Shown in pieces: positions 16,713-25,518 of a DNA stretch of 64,000 nt. A model generated the notes under the pieces. That model was not told the DNA's origin, searched no databases, and saw only the letters and a program-made list of their open reading frames with translations. A program made the position numbers and the translations under genes. How positions within the stretch are numbered: position 1 is the first letter of the stretch; each line of letters begins with the position of its first letter. The stretch comes from UBA6522 sp965221035 (GTDB lineage Bacteria; Pseudomonadota; Gammaproteobacteria; Steroidobacterales; Rariloculaceae). Where the stretch lies: contig OZ244860.1 of NCBI GenBank assembly GCA_965221035.1, positions 372,001-436,000 on the forward strand, read 5' to 3'.

Positions 16713-17390
16713 ATGCATATCCTGGTGGTCGAAGACGATTCGACCATGGCACAACACATTGTCAACGGCCTCACCGAGGCCGGCCACGATGTCGATCACG
16801 TGAGCGACGGTCGCGACATGCTGCGGGCGGCCGCCGACGATTCTGTCGATCTGCTCATTGTGGACCGAATGCTGCCCGGCATGGACGGGCTGAGCGCCAT
16901 CCAGGCGGTTCGCTCCGCCGGCAACCAGACTCCGGTTCTCATCCTGAGTGCGCTGGGCGAGGTGGACGACAGGGTTCACGGGCTGAAGGCCGGTGGCGAC
17001 GACTATCTTGTCAAGCCGTTCGCGTTTTCCGAACTGATCGCCCGTATCGAGGCTCTGGCGCGGCGTGCCTCGACGCACGAGTTCACCACCTCATTGACGG
17101 TGGACGGGCTGCACATGGATCTGCTGGCAAGGCAGGTTTTTCGGGAACGGGTAGAGATCGACCTGAAACCTCGGGAATTTCAGCTCCTGGAGTACCTGAT
17201 GCGCAACGCGGGCCACGTGGTGACCCGCACGATGTTGCTGGAGGCCGTCTGGAATTATCACTTCGACCCGCAGACCAACGTGATCGATGTCCACATCAGC
17301 AGGTTGCGCCAGAAGATCGACAAGGATTTTACCCAGCCGCTGATTCACACGGTGCGCGGTATCGGCTATGTACTGGAAACACCTGAGTAG
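16713..17390 (+). CDS. OmpR/PhoB-type response regulator
   Basis: A 225-residue two-component regulator. The receiver domain (residues 1-115) has the acidic pair VEDD at 7-9, the phospho-acceptor Asp51 (LLIVDRMLPGMDG), the conserved Ser in LILSALG and Lys in YLVKPFAF. The C-terminal winged helix (about 127-222) contains LKPREFQLLEYLMRN and VIDVHISRLRQKID. GGAGG sits six bases before the ATG. The histidine-kinase gene begins inside the last 23 bases of this gene, so the pair is translationally coupled. Target genes are unknown; direct repeats just upstream may be an autoregulatory site. Confidence 0.95.
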   Translation: MHILVVEDDSTMAQHIVNGLTEAGHDVDHVSDGRDMLRAAADDSVDLLIVDRMLPGMDGLSAIQAVRSAGNQTPVLILSALGEVDDRVHGLKAGGDDYLVKPFAFSELIARIEALARRASTHEFTTSLTVDGLHMDLLARQVFRERVEIDLKPREFQLLEYLMRNAGHVVTRTMLLEAVWNYHFDPQTNVIDVHISRLRQKIDKDFTQPLIHTVRGIGYVLETPE

Positions 17391-18789
17391 CGTCTGGCGC
17401 AGCACTACGTTTCACCTGGGCCTGTGGTTCATGGTGCTGTTCTCCGTGTCTGTCCTGATCATCGGCGGATTCGTATACCGTCAGACGATGGTGTTCCTGG
17501 AGCAGCAGTTGCGCGGCACCATCGAACTGGAACTGAACCAATCACGCCAGTTCTACCTGGAACGCGGTGAGGACGCGTTTCTCGGCGAAATTGCCACCCA
17601 GGCGGAACTGGACCCTTCCGGCATCTACATAATCCTCGACGACGCATGCCAGGCCCTGGCTGGCGGGTACAAGCGCCTGGACGACGATGAATCGATCCAG
17701 AAAATTTGCACGAACGCGCCGGCCACGGACGGCTGGGTGCGGTTCGAACTGCAGATTCAGCGCGGGTTTCGATCGCAAATTCCCGAATGGGACGACGACG
17801 TCTATGCCCGCGTCTTGCCCGTGGCGCCCAACCGTCAGCTGTTATATGGTCGCATGGGCGGCAACATCGATTCGGCCCGAGAGGTGGTGCGCGAGTCACT
17901 GACCTGGGGGTTGGCTGCCATGGCGGGCCTGGCGTTGCTCGGCAGCTACCTGATGGCCGGGATCATCGCGGGGCGGCTCGAACAGATCAACCGCATCAGC
18001 CAGGACATTCGCCACGGCGACCTGTCCAGGCGCATGCCGCAGGGCCGGGGCCGGGACGAGTTCGACCGTCTGGCCGACAATCTGAACGCCATGCTGGACC
18101 AGATCCAGTCCCTGATGGAAGGCGTGCGCTCGGTATCGGACGCCATCGCGCACGATCTGCGCACGCCACTGGCACGCCTGCGTACCCGGCTGGAACGATT
18201 GCGCGGCACGCCGCCGGCCGAACTCGAAGCGAGCATCGAACAGTCCATCGCGGAGGCTGACGGCATGCTCTCCACGTTCAACGCGCTGCTGCGGATCGCC
18301 CAGCTCGAGGCGGGGAGCCAGCGCTCGGTCTTCGGGAACGTGGATATGCAAGCATTGGTAGTCGACGTTGCCGAACTCTACGAACCCGTCGCGAATGAAC
18401 GGAACATCGACCTGCGGGTGGAAAGGAGCCGCTCGATGAGCGTGCATGGCGATCGCGACCTGCTGTTTCAGGCGGTGGGCAATCTGGTGGACAATGCGGT
18501 GAAGTACACGCCCGAAGGGGGGCGCGTGCGACTGGAACTGCTGCGACGCGCCGAGTACGGACGGCTGGTGGTGAGCGATTCCGGTCCGGGGATTCCCGCT
18601 GAAGAACGCGACCGTGTGTTCGAACGTTTCTACCGTCTTGAGTCTCATCGGGATTCGATCGGCAACGGCCTGGGACTGAGCCTGGTGGCGGCCGTGGCAA
18701 AGCTCCACGATTCACACGTCGACTTGCAGGACAACGGGCCGGGCCTCCGCGTGGTCTGGAACCTGCCGCGCGCAGGTAACCGACGATGA
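17368..18789 (+). CDS. Two-component sensor histidine kinase
   Basis: A 473-residue membrane kinase. TM1 is at about 17-37, a periplasmic sensor loop of roughly 140 residues contains two Cys (DDACQ, KICTN) that could form a disulfide, and TM2 is at about 179-201. Then follow a HAMP linker (RLEQINRISQDIRHGDLSRR), a dimerisation domain with His262 in AIAHDLRTPLARLR, and a catalytic ATP-binding domain with the N box (NLVDNAVKY), G1 (DSGPGIP) and G2 (GNGLGLSL). It phosphorylates the regulator encoded immediately upstream, with which it overlaps by 23 bp. The signal sensed is unknown. Confidence 0.95.
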   Translation: MYWKHLSSVWRSTTFHLGLWFMVLFSVSVLIIGGFVYRQTMVFLEQQLRGTIELELNQSRQFYLERGEDAFLGEIATQAELDPSGIYIILDDACQALAGGYKRLDDDESIQKICTNAPATDGWVRFELQIQRGFRSQIPEWDDDVYARVLPVAPNRQLLYGRMGGNIDSAREVVRESLTWGLAAMAGLALLGSYLMAGIIAGRLEQINRISQDIRHGDLSRRMPQGRGRDEFDRLADNLNAMLDQIQSLMEGVRSVSDAIAHDLRTPLARLRTRLERLRGTPPAELEASIEQSIAEADGMLSTFNALLRIAQLEAGSQRSVFGNVDMQALVVDVAELYEPVANERNIDLRVERSRSMSVHGDRDLLFQAVGNLVDNAVKYTPEGGRVRLELLRRAEYGRLVVSDSGPGIPAEERDRVFERFYRLESHRDSIGNGLGLSLVAAVAKLHDSHVDLQDNGPGLRVVWNLPRAGNRR

Positions 18790-18802
18790 ATACGAATCGG
18801 GA

Positions 18803-19777
18803 TCAGTCGAATCGATCCCGATCATGCGGGGCGCTGTAGTCGATCTCCGGACCCGCGGGCACGATGCGCGTGGGGTTGATCGAATCGTGGCTGCCATAGT
18901 AGTGCGCCTTGATGTGGTCGAGGCGCACGGTTTCCGCGATGCCCGGCTGCTGATACAGGTCTCGTGTGTAGGCAGACAGATTGGGGTAGTCTGCGAGTCG
19001 CTTCAGGTTGCACTTGAAGTGCCCCACGTAGACGGGGTCGAAGCGGAACAGCGTCGTCACCAGGCGCCAGTCGGCCTCGGTGATCGCGCCGCCGGTGAGG
19101 TAACGCTGCCTTGAAAGGCGGTCCTCCAGCCAGTCGAGCGACTCGAACAGCGGGCCGACGGCCTCTTCGTAAGCTTCCTGGGTGGTGGCAAATCCGGACC
19201 GGTACACGCCATTGTTCACCGTCTGGTACACGCGCTCGTTGACTGTGTCGATCTCCTCGCGCAGCGCCTCGGGATAGTAGTCCCCGGGCGTGGCGCCGAT
19301 TTGGTCGAATGCGCGGTTGAACATGCGGATGATTTCGGAAGACTCGTTGGAGACGATCGTCCCGCGGCGCTTGTCCCACAATACCGGCACGGTGACCCGC
19401 CCCGTGTAATCCGGTATGGCCGCGGTATAGACCTGGTGCATGAACTGCGCCTGGTTCACCGAATCCGGGATTTCCGAATCCTCGAACGTCCAGCCCGATT
19501 CGCCCATGAACCAGTGCACGGCGGATAGCGAAACCATGTCCTGCAAGCCCTTGATGGCACGAAAGATCAGCGTACGGTGAGCCCACGGGCAGGCATAGGA
19601 CACGTACAGGTGGTAACGGCCCGCCTCGGCGTTGAATCCCCCCGCTCCACTGGGACCGGGCGATCCGTCCGCAGTCACCCAGTGCCTGAATTGTGCTTCC
19701 TTTCGAACGAATCTCCCCTTGGAGATTCGCGTGTCATGCCAGCGGTCCTGCCACTGCCCGTCGACCAGAAGTCCCAT
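18803..19777 (-). CDS. Glutathionyl-hydroquinone reductase (Xi-class GST, YqjG/PcpF-like)
   Basis: A 324-residue Xi-class glutathione transferase. The ATG at 19777 has GGAGTGGAA upstream and gives the usual start MGLLVDGQW; a longer frame to 19840 has no support. The active-site motif is YACPWAHR with Cys63, and the flanking thioredoxin-like and helical domains contain VPVLWDK, SNESSEIIRMFN, LTGGAITEADWRL and the late YDYSAPHDR-like tail. The enzyme reduces glutathionyl-hydroquinones to hydroquinones with release of glutathione disulfide; in chlorophenol pathways it partners a maleylacetate reductase, and one is encoded 1.4 kb away. It converges with the histidine-kinase gene (13-bp gap). Confidence 0.93.
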   Translation of the reverse strand: MGLLVDGQWQDRWHDTRISKGRFVRKEAQFRHWVTADGSPGPSGAGGFNAEAGRYHLYVSYACPWAHRTLIFRAIKGLQDMVSLSAVHWFMGESGWTFEDSEIPDSVNQAQFMHQVYTAAIPDYTGRVTVPVLWDKRRGTIVSNESSEIIRMFNRAFDQIGATPGDYYPEALREEIDTVNERVYQTVNNGVYRSGFATTQEAYEEAVGPLFESLDWLEDRLSRQRYLTGGAITEADWRLVTTLFRFDPVYVGHFKCNLKRLADYPNLSAYTRDLYQQPGIAETVRLDHIKAHYYGSHDSINPTRIVPAGPEIDYSAPHDRDRFD

Positions 19778-19911
19778 TTCCACTCCGCACTGCCCGCCAG
19801 ATGCTGCCGGCCATGATAGCGGTAGCGTCGTCGGTGGCAAGCCGGGCTGTGGTATGAAAATGGTGATCTGATATTCTTGCGGTCAACGACAGGTGCCCTT
19901 CCTCTGGTGAT

Positions 19912-21060
19912 ATGGCTGTTGCTGATATGGACAACCCGATTCCTATCTACCGAATTCCTTGTTCTGACGGGTGGGCGGCATTTTCTGCGCTGGCTGCGCT
20001 GGGTACGCTGGCTGCCGTGGCGGCCATGGGCCCGGTCCGCGCACATCATTCATTCGCGGCGGAATACGATGCCGACCTGCATGGCACCCTGCGAGGTGAG
20101 ATCGTCGATGTTCGGTTCGTCAACCCGCATGTTCGCTATCGCCTTGACGCGGAACTGGATGACGGATCCGTGGAAGAATGGGAACTGCAGACCCACAACG
20201 TCCGGACCATGGTGCGAATGGGATGGACAGCGGAAACCATCGAGGTGGGAGACCGAATAGAAGTTTCGGGCGCACTGGGTCGGAACGGTGTCAGGAAACT
20301 TTCCATGGACTCGGTCGTACTGGCCGATGGCACGCGGTTCGAGCCACGCGGAGGAGAGGTCGCCGACGCCTATACCACGTCGGAGATCAACGCCGACCCG
20401 AACCGGTCATACGGCGTTGTCGCCAATACCTACCCGGTGGACATTACCGGACTCTGGGACAATACCTATCGCTTCCGGCTGACCGTGGACGACCTAGACC
20501 CCAAGCCGACCCCATTCACGCCCGAAGGCAGGGCTGCGTTCGAGGCGAATGAAAACTGGCGCGATCCCAGCAAGAGTTGCCGCTCGGGGGGGCTTCCCAG
20601 GTCTTTCGGTTCGCCCACCAATATGGAAATCCTCGACGTTGGCGATTATTACCTGATCACCCAGGCAAACCGACCCCGAAGAATCTGGATGGACGGGCGC
20701 ACGGCGCCACCGACTGGTTCGGCCCCCAGTCCCATGGGGTTTTCGATCGGGCGCTGGGAAGGTGAGGTCCTTGTCATCGAGACCACCCATCTGGAGCCCG
20801 GCTGGCTGGACGGGTCCGGGCTGCCCATGTCCGGCGAAGGCACGCGTCTTGTGGAGACCTACACCATCAGCGAGGACCGGTTGAGCATGGAACGGAGAAT
20901 GACCATCCACGATCCTTACTACACGGAACCGTTGGTGCGCATACGGGGATCCGCGCGCAACGATGACCTGCAATTCGTGCTGGACCCGGGGTGCGACCCC
21001 CGGGGCTACTATCGGGACTTGCAGCAACAGGGACTGATGGAAGCGCTTTGGAGCAATTGA
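19912..21060 (+). CDS. Exported fusion protein: DUF6152 domain plus a second conserved domain
   Basis: A 382-residue exported protein of unknown function. The signal peptide ends near GPVRAHH. Residues about 45-150 form a DUF6152-type domain (HHSFAAEYD, VDVRFVNPHVRYRLD, WELQTHNVRTMVRMGW). Residues about 185-382 form a second domain (WDNTYRFRLTVDD, GLPRSFGSP, GRWEGEVLVIETTHLEPG, MTIHDPYYTEPLVR). The same two domains occur as separate adjacent genes at 59294-60525, and the second domain recurs in the gene cut by the right window edge. ATG 19912 or ATG 19927 could be the start; neither has a clear ribosome-binding site. It is divergent from the Xi-class GST gene. No enzymatic residues are recognisable to me. 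Confidence 0.85.
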   Translation: MAVADMDNPIPIYRIPCSDGWAAFSALAALGTLAAVAAMGPVRAHHSFAAEYDADLHGTLRGEIVDVRFVNPHVRYRLDAELDDGSVEEWELQTHNVRTMVRMGWTAETIEVGDRIEVSGALGRNGVRKLSMDSVVLADGTRFEPRGGEVADAYTTSEINADPNRSYGVVANTYPVDITGLWDNTYRFRLTVDDLDPKPTPFTPEGRAAFEANENWRDPSKSCRSGGLPRSFGSPTNMEILDVGDYYLITQANRPRRIWMDGRTAPPTGSAPSPMGFSIGRWEGEVLVIETTHLEPGWLDGSGLPMSGEGTRLVETYTISEDRLSMERRMTIHDPYYTEPLVRIRGSARNDDLQFVLDPGCDPRGYYRDLQQQGLMEALWSN

Positions 21061-21202
21061 TCGCGCGTCGCGGGCCGCCCCCGTCAGACGCGTGGTTACC
21101 CAGGCATTGCCGGCGTGCGTGGACGCACATCCGTTGGTTTTCGCGCTGACCGTCTGAACGACTTGTCACCCGGCGATTTCTGTCACTCGCGGGAAACCGG
21201 CC

Positions 21203-22330
21203 TTGCTTGATTTCGTATTCAGCATATCGCCCATGCGGGTACGGTTCGGCGCGGGAAGCCGGCATCGGCTCGACGAAGAACTGAAAGCGCTGGGAATGGA
21301 TCGGGTGTTGCTCATCGCGGATCCCGCGCAGCAAGAGTGTACCCGGAAATTGGCAGGACAACTGGGCGCCCGTTGCGTCGGGGTCTTTGACGGCGTTGTT
21401 CAACACGTCCCGATCCAGGTCGCGCAAGCGGGCAGGTCGATGGCTCGGAATCTGCGGGCGGATTGCTGCGTGACCGTTGGAGGAGGATCCGCCACCGGTC
21501 TCGGCAAGGCCATCGCCTTGGAGACGGACGTGGCCCTGGTGGCGGTCCCAACGACGTACGCGGGCTCGGAAATGACACCCATCTGGGGGCTTACCGAGGG
21601 AGGCGTCAAGCGCACGGGAAGGGATCCCCGCGTTCGTCCGAGGGTCACTCTCTACGACCCGGAGCTGACCGCCACCATGCCGCCAGGCGTCGCCGGACCC
21701 AGCGGAATGAATGCGGTCGCGCACTGCGTCGAAGCCCTGTACGCGCATGATGGGAATCCGATCATGTCCCTGCTGGCCGAGGAAGGCGTTCGCGCACTGG
21801 CCCGGGCGCTACCCCGGATCCTGGTTGAGCCGGATGATCCGGAAAATCACGGCGAGGCGCTGTACGGCGCCTGGTTGGCTGGTGTCGTCCTCGGATCCGT
21901 CGACATGGCGTTGCATCACAAGATTTGCCATGTGCTGGGTGGCACCTTCAACACACCCCATGCGGAGACTCACGCAATCATCCTTCCCTACGCCAGCGCC
22001 TATAACCTGCAAGCGGCGCCGGAAGCTGAGCGACGGCTGGCCGCGGCGTTGGGGACGGCGCGGGTGGCTCGCGGCCTTCGCGAGCTTGCGCTGGCAGTCG
22101 GGGCGCCAGCCACGCTCATGGACCTGGGCTTGAGTGTTTCCGACCTGGAGCGTGCCACCGAACTGGTGACCCGGTCACCCTGCCGTAACCCTCGGGATGT
22201 GACGCGCGACGGCGTCCGCAAGATCCTGCAGGACGCTTACCGTGGCGTCACCCCCGGCGTTGTTCAATTGCACACGAAGTTGGACGCAACCCAGTTCGAC
22301 GGGTCATCCGGGTCGCCGCCACCCACATAG
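21203..22330 (+). CDS. Maleylacetate reductase (iron-containing alcohol dehydrogenase family)
   Basis: A 375-residue member of the group III alcohol dehydrogenases. The NAD(P)-binding motif is GGGSATGLGKAIAL; VPTTYAGSEMTPIWGLTEGGVKRTG and the His-rich segment HHKICHVLGGTFNTPHAETHAIILPY-type region are typical of maleylacetate reductases. The enzyme reduces maleylacetate to 3-oxoadipate, the last step of hydroquinone, hydroxyquinol and resorcinol routes before CoA activation. A 3-oxoacid CoA-transferase gene lies just beyond the tannase gene. The start is a TTG (21203); the ATG at 21233 is the alternative. Its 3' end overlaps the convergent tannase gene by 67 bp, and both reading frames appear intact. 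Confidence 0.9.
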   Translation: MLDFVFSISPMRVRFGAGSRHRLDEELKALGMDRVLLIADPAQQECTRKLAGQLGARCVGVFDGVVQHVPIQVAQAGRSMARNLRADCCVTVGGGSATGLGKAIALETDVALVAVPTTYAGSEMTPIWGLTEGGVKRTGRDPRVRPRVTLYDPELTATMPPGVAGPSGMNAVAHCVEALYAHDGNPIMSLLAEEGVRALARALPRILVEPDDPENHGEALYGAWLAGVVLGSVDMALHHKICHVLGGTFNTPHAETHAIILPYASAYNLQAAPEAERRLAAALGTARVARGLRELALAVGAPATLMDLGLSVSDLERATELVTRSPCRNPRDVTRDGVRKILQDAYRGVTPGVVQLHTKLDATQFDGSSGSPPPT

Positions 22331-23895
22331 GCCGCTTGTTGCGGATAGGGGCAGACCTTGCGCTCGTTGTCTACGACGCCGTCGGCCAGACGCCGGACCG
22401 TCAGTGACTCGGGGGCGATGCCGTGTTCGACCCACTCCACCAGGGGCGCAAGCCGGTCCCAGGTGTCCGGGCCGGGACCACCGGCGCAATGCGCAACGCC
22501 TGGGGGCAGGAACAATCGCACGGCGTCGCCGGCGGCGGTGCGGTCGCCGTCGAAGGTTACATCCACGACTTCGTTGTAGTAATCGACCATGGGTTCCGCC
22601 GGTATCACTGCATCGGCCCAGCCATGCCAGATCAGCAGCTTGCCGCCCTCGTGTTTCAGGTAACGGGTCAGATCCGGATCGTCGGCATCCGTTATGGCGC
22701 GCATGGTATCTCCGAGACCTGCGGTGAAATCGTCATAGTCGAATTGCCACCAGGCGAATTCCGGAGGTTCCCGCGTGGGATCGGGCGCCAGCGACAGGTC
22801 CGTCGGACGGGTCGTGGGCACCCCCGGGTCCGTGTCGTAGAAGAGGAAATTCACGTAGTCCGATGCCAGGCTGATCTGTCCCGGAAGGTGATTGTTGCCC
22901 TGGTGGGGAATCACGATCAATGGCCAGCGCGCCTCGGAGCCGAATGCCTTTCCCTTGAAGATGGGTCGCCCCCGGGAGTCGTGGGGACCGCTGTAGATTG
23001 CCTTGATTGCATTGAGCTGTGTGGTTGTGAAGCAGTCGTCCGCATTCACGTCGTCGGGGCACATGGCGTCGGCCAGGTCCCGATCCGGGGAGAAGTCGCA
23101 CGAAAGGGGATCATTGACCACGCGGTCGACGATACCGTCGTCCGCATCGCATTGGGCGAGCACCGATTCGGTCAGCAGGTTGGCCTTGGTCAGGCTGTCG
23201 AGCCGTCCGTCGCCGGTAGTGTCGAATGCCAGCGCGCCAGCGTAATTGTCCTTCAACATGATCTGCATGTCCCAGTTGTGGGTGACATTCAGTCGCTGCA
23301 GGAACGCCGCCGGTGCGCCGGCGACAATACCGTCGAAGACCGCCGGCAGGCGTTGGGCGGCCATCAGTCCCTGGCGTCCGCCGGTGGAACAGCCTTCGTG
23401 GTAGGCGTAGTCGGCCGGACGGCCGTAGTACGCGGTTATTGCCTGCTTGGCCGCCGCTGCCGTCACTTCAAGGTGGCGATAGCCGTAGACAATTTCCGCT
23501 TGTCGATTATTGAATGCCCATGAGGCTCCGGGCTGGGAACCGCTGTCGTGACCCATGTTGCTGTTGGCGACCGCATAGCCTTGCGCAACCCGATGGGGAG
23601 CGTAGTCCAGATCGCCGTCGTGCCCGCCATCTCCCCAGTGGAGAAACCGCCCGTTCCAGTTTTCCGGCGAGGGCATTTGAACGTACCACGTGATTCCCGG
23701 ATTCACCTGGCCCTGGACATGGCAGTATGCAGGTCGCTGGTGGTCGGCGGGGCGCCATTCTGCCCGATAGAGGGTCAGGTTGCGGGTGTCGATCATGCCC
23801 TCGCAGTATGCGGCCCTGTCTTCCTGGGCCTGGCTGGCAACTACGCACGCAAAACAGCCAAGAATCAGCGTCAGTGGGGTTCCGGCTGTTCTCAT
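22264..23895 (-). CDS. Tannase/feruloyl esterase family protein, exported
   Basis: A 543-residue secreted esterase. AGGAG precedes the ATG at 23895, which opens a signal peptide (TLILGCFACVVASQAQ). The nucleophile motif is HEGCSTGGRQG, where the Ser sits in the family's CSTGG context. The acid and base lie in LLIWHGWADAVIP and GVAHCAGGPGPD. The paired Cys next to Ser and His is a family feature. It should hydrolyse ester-linked aromatic acids (gallate, ferulate or similar) outside the cytoplasm. The frame runs open for another 398 codons upstream, but that part is antisense to the CoA-transferase gene and is not coding. The 3' end overlaps the convergent maleylacetate reductase gene by 67 bp. 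Confidence 0.92.
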   Translation of the reverse strand: MRTAGTPLTLILGCFACVVASQAQEDRAAYCEGMIDTRNLTLYRAEWRPADHQRPAYCHVQGQVNPGITWYVQMPSPENWNGRFLHWGDGGHDGDLDYAPHRVAQGYAVANSNMGHDSGSQPGASWAFNNRQAEIVYGYRHLEVTAAAAKQAITAYYGRPADYAYHEGCSTGGRQGLMAAQRLPAVFDGIVAGAPAAFLQRLNVTHNWDMQIMLKDNYAGALAFDTTGDGRLDSLTKANLLTESVLAQCDADDGIVDRVVNDPLSCDFSPDRDLADAMCPDDVNADDCFTTTQLNAIKAIYSGPHDSRGRPIFKGKAFGSEARWPLIVIPHQGNNHLPGQISLASDYVNFLFYDTDPGVPTTRPTDLSLAPDPTREPPEFAWWQFDYDDFTAGLGDTMRAITDADDPDLTRYLKHEGGKLLIWHGWADAVIPAEPMVDYYNEVVDVTFDGDRTAAGDAVRLFLPPGVAHCAGGPGPDTWDRLAPLVEWVEHGIAPESLTVRRLADGVVDNERKVCPYPQQAAYVGGGDPDDPSNWVASNFVCN

Positions 23896-24024
23896 CTTGT
23901 TGACTCCTGACAGAAAAAGGGCCAATTTGAGGGGTCTTCGGAGATTACCCGGCCCGATAGCCCATGTCGATTTTCCGCCCGTCGGATGACCGGGTTCGGT
24001 GCGACGCCACCGCGCCGTTTTACC

Positions 24025-24030
24025 TATACT
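24025..24030 (+). promoter_or_regulatory. Candidate -10 box (TATACT) for the CoA-transferase gene
   Basis: TATACT lies 63 bases before the CoA-transferase ATG in the divergent gap shared with the tannase gene. No good -35 is visible at 17 bp, so this is a tentative promoter. Confidence 0.35.
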
Positions 24031-24093
24031 GTCGTTGCCGCCAAATTGCCGGCGACGCGGCTTCGGCCCGGTTGACCTCCCACCAATGATGAA

Positions 24094-25437
24094 ATGAAGA
24101 CGGTTCCTCTGATCTCCGCAATCGAGGCCGCGCGCAAGGTCAGGTCCGGTGACGTGATTGTCGTCGGTGGCTTCGGCATGACCGGCACGCCGATCCACCT
24201 GCTGGATGCGATCGCCGAAACCGACGTCAGGGATCTGACGATGATCTCCAACAACATCGGTGAATCTGGCCTCGGGGGCGGGCGAATGCTGCGTAACGGG
24301 CAGATCCGAAAGGCGATCGGTTCCTATTTCACCAGCAATCGCGAAGCCGTAGAGGCGTACCAGTCCGGGGCAATCGAAATCGAGTTGCTGCCCCAGGGCA
24401 GCATGGCCGAGGCGATTCGCGCGGGAGGGGCCGGCCTGGGCGGGTTCTATACGCCCACCTCCGCCGGTACGCCGCTGGCCGAGGGGCGCGAGACCCGGAG
24501 CATCAATGGCATCGAATACGTATTCCAGCCGGCCCTCACCGCGGACGTGGCGCTGATTCGTGCCTGGCGGGCCGATGCCGCCGGCAATCTCGTCTATCGC
24601 AGGACCGAGAACAATTTCAACCAGGCGGCGGCGACGGCCGGGAAACTGGTCATCGCCGAGGCGGAAGAGGTCGTGCCCGTGGGCGAGCTGGACCCGGACC
24701 ACATTCATACGCCCGCTTGCTTCGTCGACTACCTGGTCGAAGCGCACACTACCCTTGAAGAGTTGGGCAGTTCCGCATCGGTCGCCGGCAGTCTCAAGAA
24801 AGTGAGCGCGGCGCGCATGCGCATGGCGCAAAGCGCGCTGGAGGAACTGAAATCCGGCGACGTGGTGAATCTCGGAATAGGCATACCCACCCTGGTGGCA
24901 GACCTGATCACGCCCGGTCACGGCATCATCCTGCATACCGAAAACGGCATGTTGGGCGTCGGACCGGAACCGGAGTCCGGTGGCGCCATGGACTTCCCAG
25001 TCAATGCGGGGAAGATTCCCGTGACCGCCTTGCCGGGCAGCAGCTACTTCGACAGCGCAAGCTCTTTCGGCATGATTCGGGGCGGTCACGTGGACGTCGC
25101 CATCATGGGGGGATTGCAGGTGGACGAAAACGCCAGCCTCGCCAATTGGGCTGTTCCCGGAAAGCCCCTTCTGGGCGTGGGAGGCGCCATGGACCTAGCC
25201 TCGGGTGTCAGCAGGTTGATCGTGACCATGATGCACGCGAGCCGGGATGGGGCCGCCAAGATCGTTCCGGAATGCACCTTGCCGTTGACCGCCTTCGGCG
25301 TAGTGGACGTCATCGTGACGGAGTTGGCCAAGTTTCGCTTCGTTGATGAACGTCTGGCCCTGGTTGACATCATGCCCGGAGTGACGCTGGACGAAATCCG
25401 CGCCAAGACGGCGGCGCACTTCGAAGTTCAGGTATGA
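24094..25437 (+). CDS. Fused-subunit 3-oxoacid (3-oxoadipate-type) CoA-transferase
   Basis: A 447-residue class I CoA-transferase in which the alpha subunit (about residues 1-225) and beta subunit (about 240-447) are joined, as in SCOT. Alpha-part features are GDVIVVGGFGMTGTP and NNIGESGLGGGRM; beta-part features are GDVVNLGIGIPTLVAD and the catalytic Glu283 in HTENGMLGVG. The enzyme moves CoA from succinyl-CoA to a 3-oxoacid. Given the adjacent maleylacetate reductase, 3-oxoadipate is the likeliest substrate (inference); acetoacetate is the main alternative. It is divergent from the tannase gene. The ATG at 24094 lacks a strong ribosome-binding site. Confidence 0.92.
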   Translation: MKTVPLISAIEAARKVRSGDVIVVGGFGMTGTPIHLLDAIAETDVRDLTMISNNIGESGLGGGRMLRNGQIRKAIGSYFTSNREAVEAYQSGAIEIELLPQGSMAEAIRAGGAGLGGFYTPTSAGTPLAEGRETRSINGIEYVFQPALTADVALIRAWRADAAGNLVYRRTENNFNQAAATAGKLVIAEAEEVVPVGELDPDHIHTPACFVDYLVEAHTTLEELGSSASVAGSLKKVSAARMRMAQSALEELKSGDVVNLGIGIPTLVADLITPGHGIILHTENGMLGVGPEPESGGAMDFPVNAGKIPVTALPGSSYFDSASSFGMIRGGHVDVAIMGGLQVDENASLANWAVPGKPLLGVGGAMDLASGVSRLIVTMMHASRDGAAKIVPECTLPLTAFGVVDVIVTELAKFRFVDERLALVDIMPGVTLDEIRAKTAAHFEVQV

Positions 25438-25518
25438 TCAGCGCGGTTTGACAATTCCAGAATCTCGACGGGCACCGCCGGATGTCGGCGACCGGCAGTT
25501 TGGAGGACGAAGAAACAA

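Noticed and set aside
23896..25089. Minus-strand open frame extending the tannase gene by about 398 codons
   Set aside because: It is antisense to the well-supported CoA-transferase gene, has a non-protein-like His/Gly/Arg composition, and the signal peptide plus ribosome-binding site at 23895 give a clear start.
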